Shown piece after piece: positions 63,974 to 64,000 of a DNA stretch of 64,000 bases. How positions within the stretch are numbered: position 1 is the stretch's first letter; each line of letters begins with the position of its first letter. A model generated the notes under the pieces. The model was given only the letters and a program-made list of their open reading frames with translations. It made no database searches and had not been told where the DNA came from. Location of the stretch: contig NZ_AOIJ01000030.1 of NCBI RefSeq assembly GCF_000337175.1, positions 19,704 to 83,703 of the forward strand, in the 5' to 3' direction. The stretch is from Natrinema gari JCM 14663 (GTDB taxonomy: Archaea; Halobacteriota; Halobacteria; Halobacteriales; Natrialbaceae). The position numbers and the translations under genes were made by a program.

Positions 63974-64000
63974 CTGTCTCTTATACACATCTCTGAGCGG
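63974..64000. other. Sequencing-library adapter (Tn5 mosaic end) at contig edge
   Basis: CTGTCTCTTATACACATCT (63974-63992) is the 19-base Tn5 transposase mosaic end used in Nextera libraries, in exact match. The following CTGAGCGG (63993-64000) fits, from memory, the start of an early Nextera adapter tail. This is contamination, not haloarchaeal DNA, and should be trimmed. Confidence 0.97.

Noticed and set aside
1..64000. CRISPR array, prophage or IS element
   Set aside because: No spaced direct repeats, no cas, integrase, capsid or transposase genes; the only repeats are coding tandem repeats.

Overview
The window is haloarchaeal chromosome, most like a member of the Natrialbales (Natrinema/Haloterrigena type); the genus is inference. 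The DNA is GC-rich, the proteins are strongly acidic, and many promoters have a TATA element about 27 bases before the start codon (leaderless transcripts). The gene set is archaeal: RfcL, Top6A/B, proteasome alpha and beta, pelota, RqcH, Elp3, TrmB, HalOD1 and FilR1 proteins, form III RuBisCO. Haloarchaeal gyrase is also present. No phage, integrase, IS transposase or CRISPR array was seen. The right end is not genome: bases 63974-64000 are sequencing-library adapter, so the window ends at a contig edge.

Layout. 0-6 kb: 3' part of a CinA-like gene, a CorC/HlyC CBS protein, a Tat-type lipoprotein, a VapBC-like pair, the RFC large subunit and a mini zinc finger. 6-10.4 kb: a biotin operon read leftwards, bioB-bioU-like-bioF-bioD, with a BirA-type operator on the bioB promoter. 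10.5-18.1 kb: form III RuBisCO, an acidic low-complexity protein, zinc-ribbon proteins, succinyl-CoA synthetase (sucCD), a UbiA prenyltransferase and a FilR1-type regulator. 18.2-23.5 kb: MOSC protein, HalOD1 protein, Lrp regulator, tRNA-Glu, FAH-family hydrolase, MBL hydrolase. 23.7-35 kb: two unusual Nramp-family transporters, top6BA, a DsrE-like protein, a flavoprotein disulfide reductase, and an overlapping SGNH-hydrolase/ion-channel pair. 35.3-41.3 kb: psmA-psmB, then gyrB-gyrA. 41.4-49 kb: two HTH regulators, arginase, NDH-2-like oxidoreductase, a repeat-bearing DUF4013 protein, an acyltransferase, an Nmad3-like protein, an MBL protein. 49.2-61.1 kb: RND/MMPL exporter with a TrmB regulator, pelota, a lower-GC glycosyltransferase/flippase-like pair, RqcH. 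61.1-64 kb: a family protein, then two broken membrane-protein genes, and the C-terminal part of Elp3 cut by the adapter.

How it works together. The biotin block makes biotin from pimeloyl-CoA without a visible BioA; the gene in BioA's place looks like the suicide enzyme BioU. The operator predicts repression by a biotin-ligase repressor encoded elsewhere. Both type II topoisomerases and the 20S proteasome core lie within 16 kb. Pelota and RqcH, two ribosome-rescue factors, lie within 5 kb. The least explained parts are the SGNH/channel pair, the two Nramp-family proteins without canonical metal motifs, the lower-GC glycosyltransferase segment and the decayed ZIP transporter.
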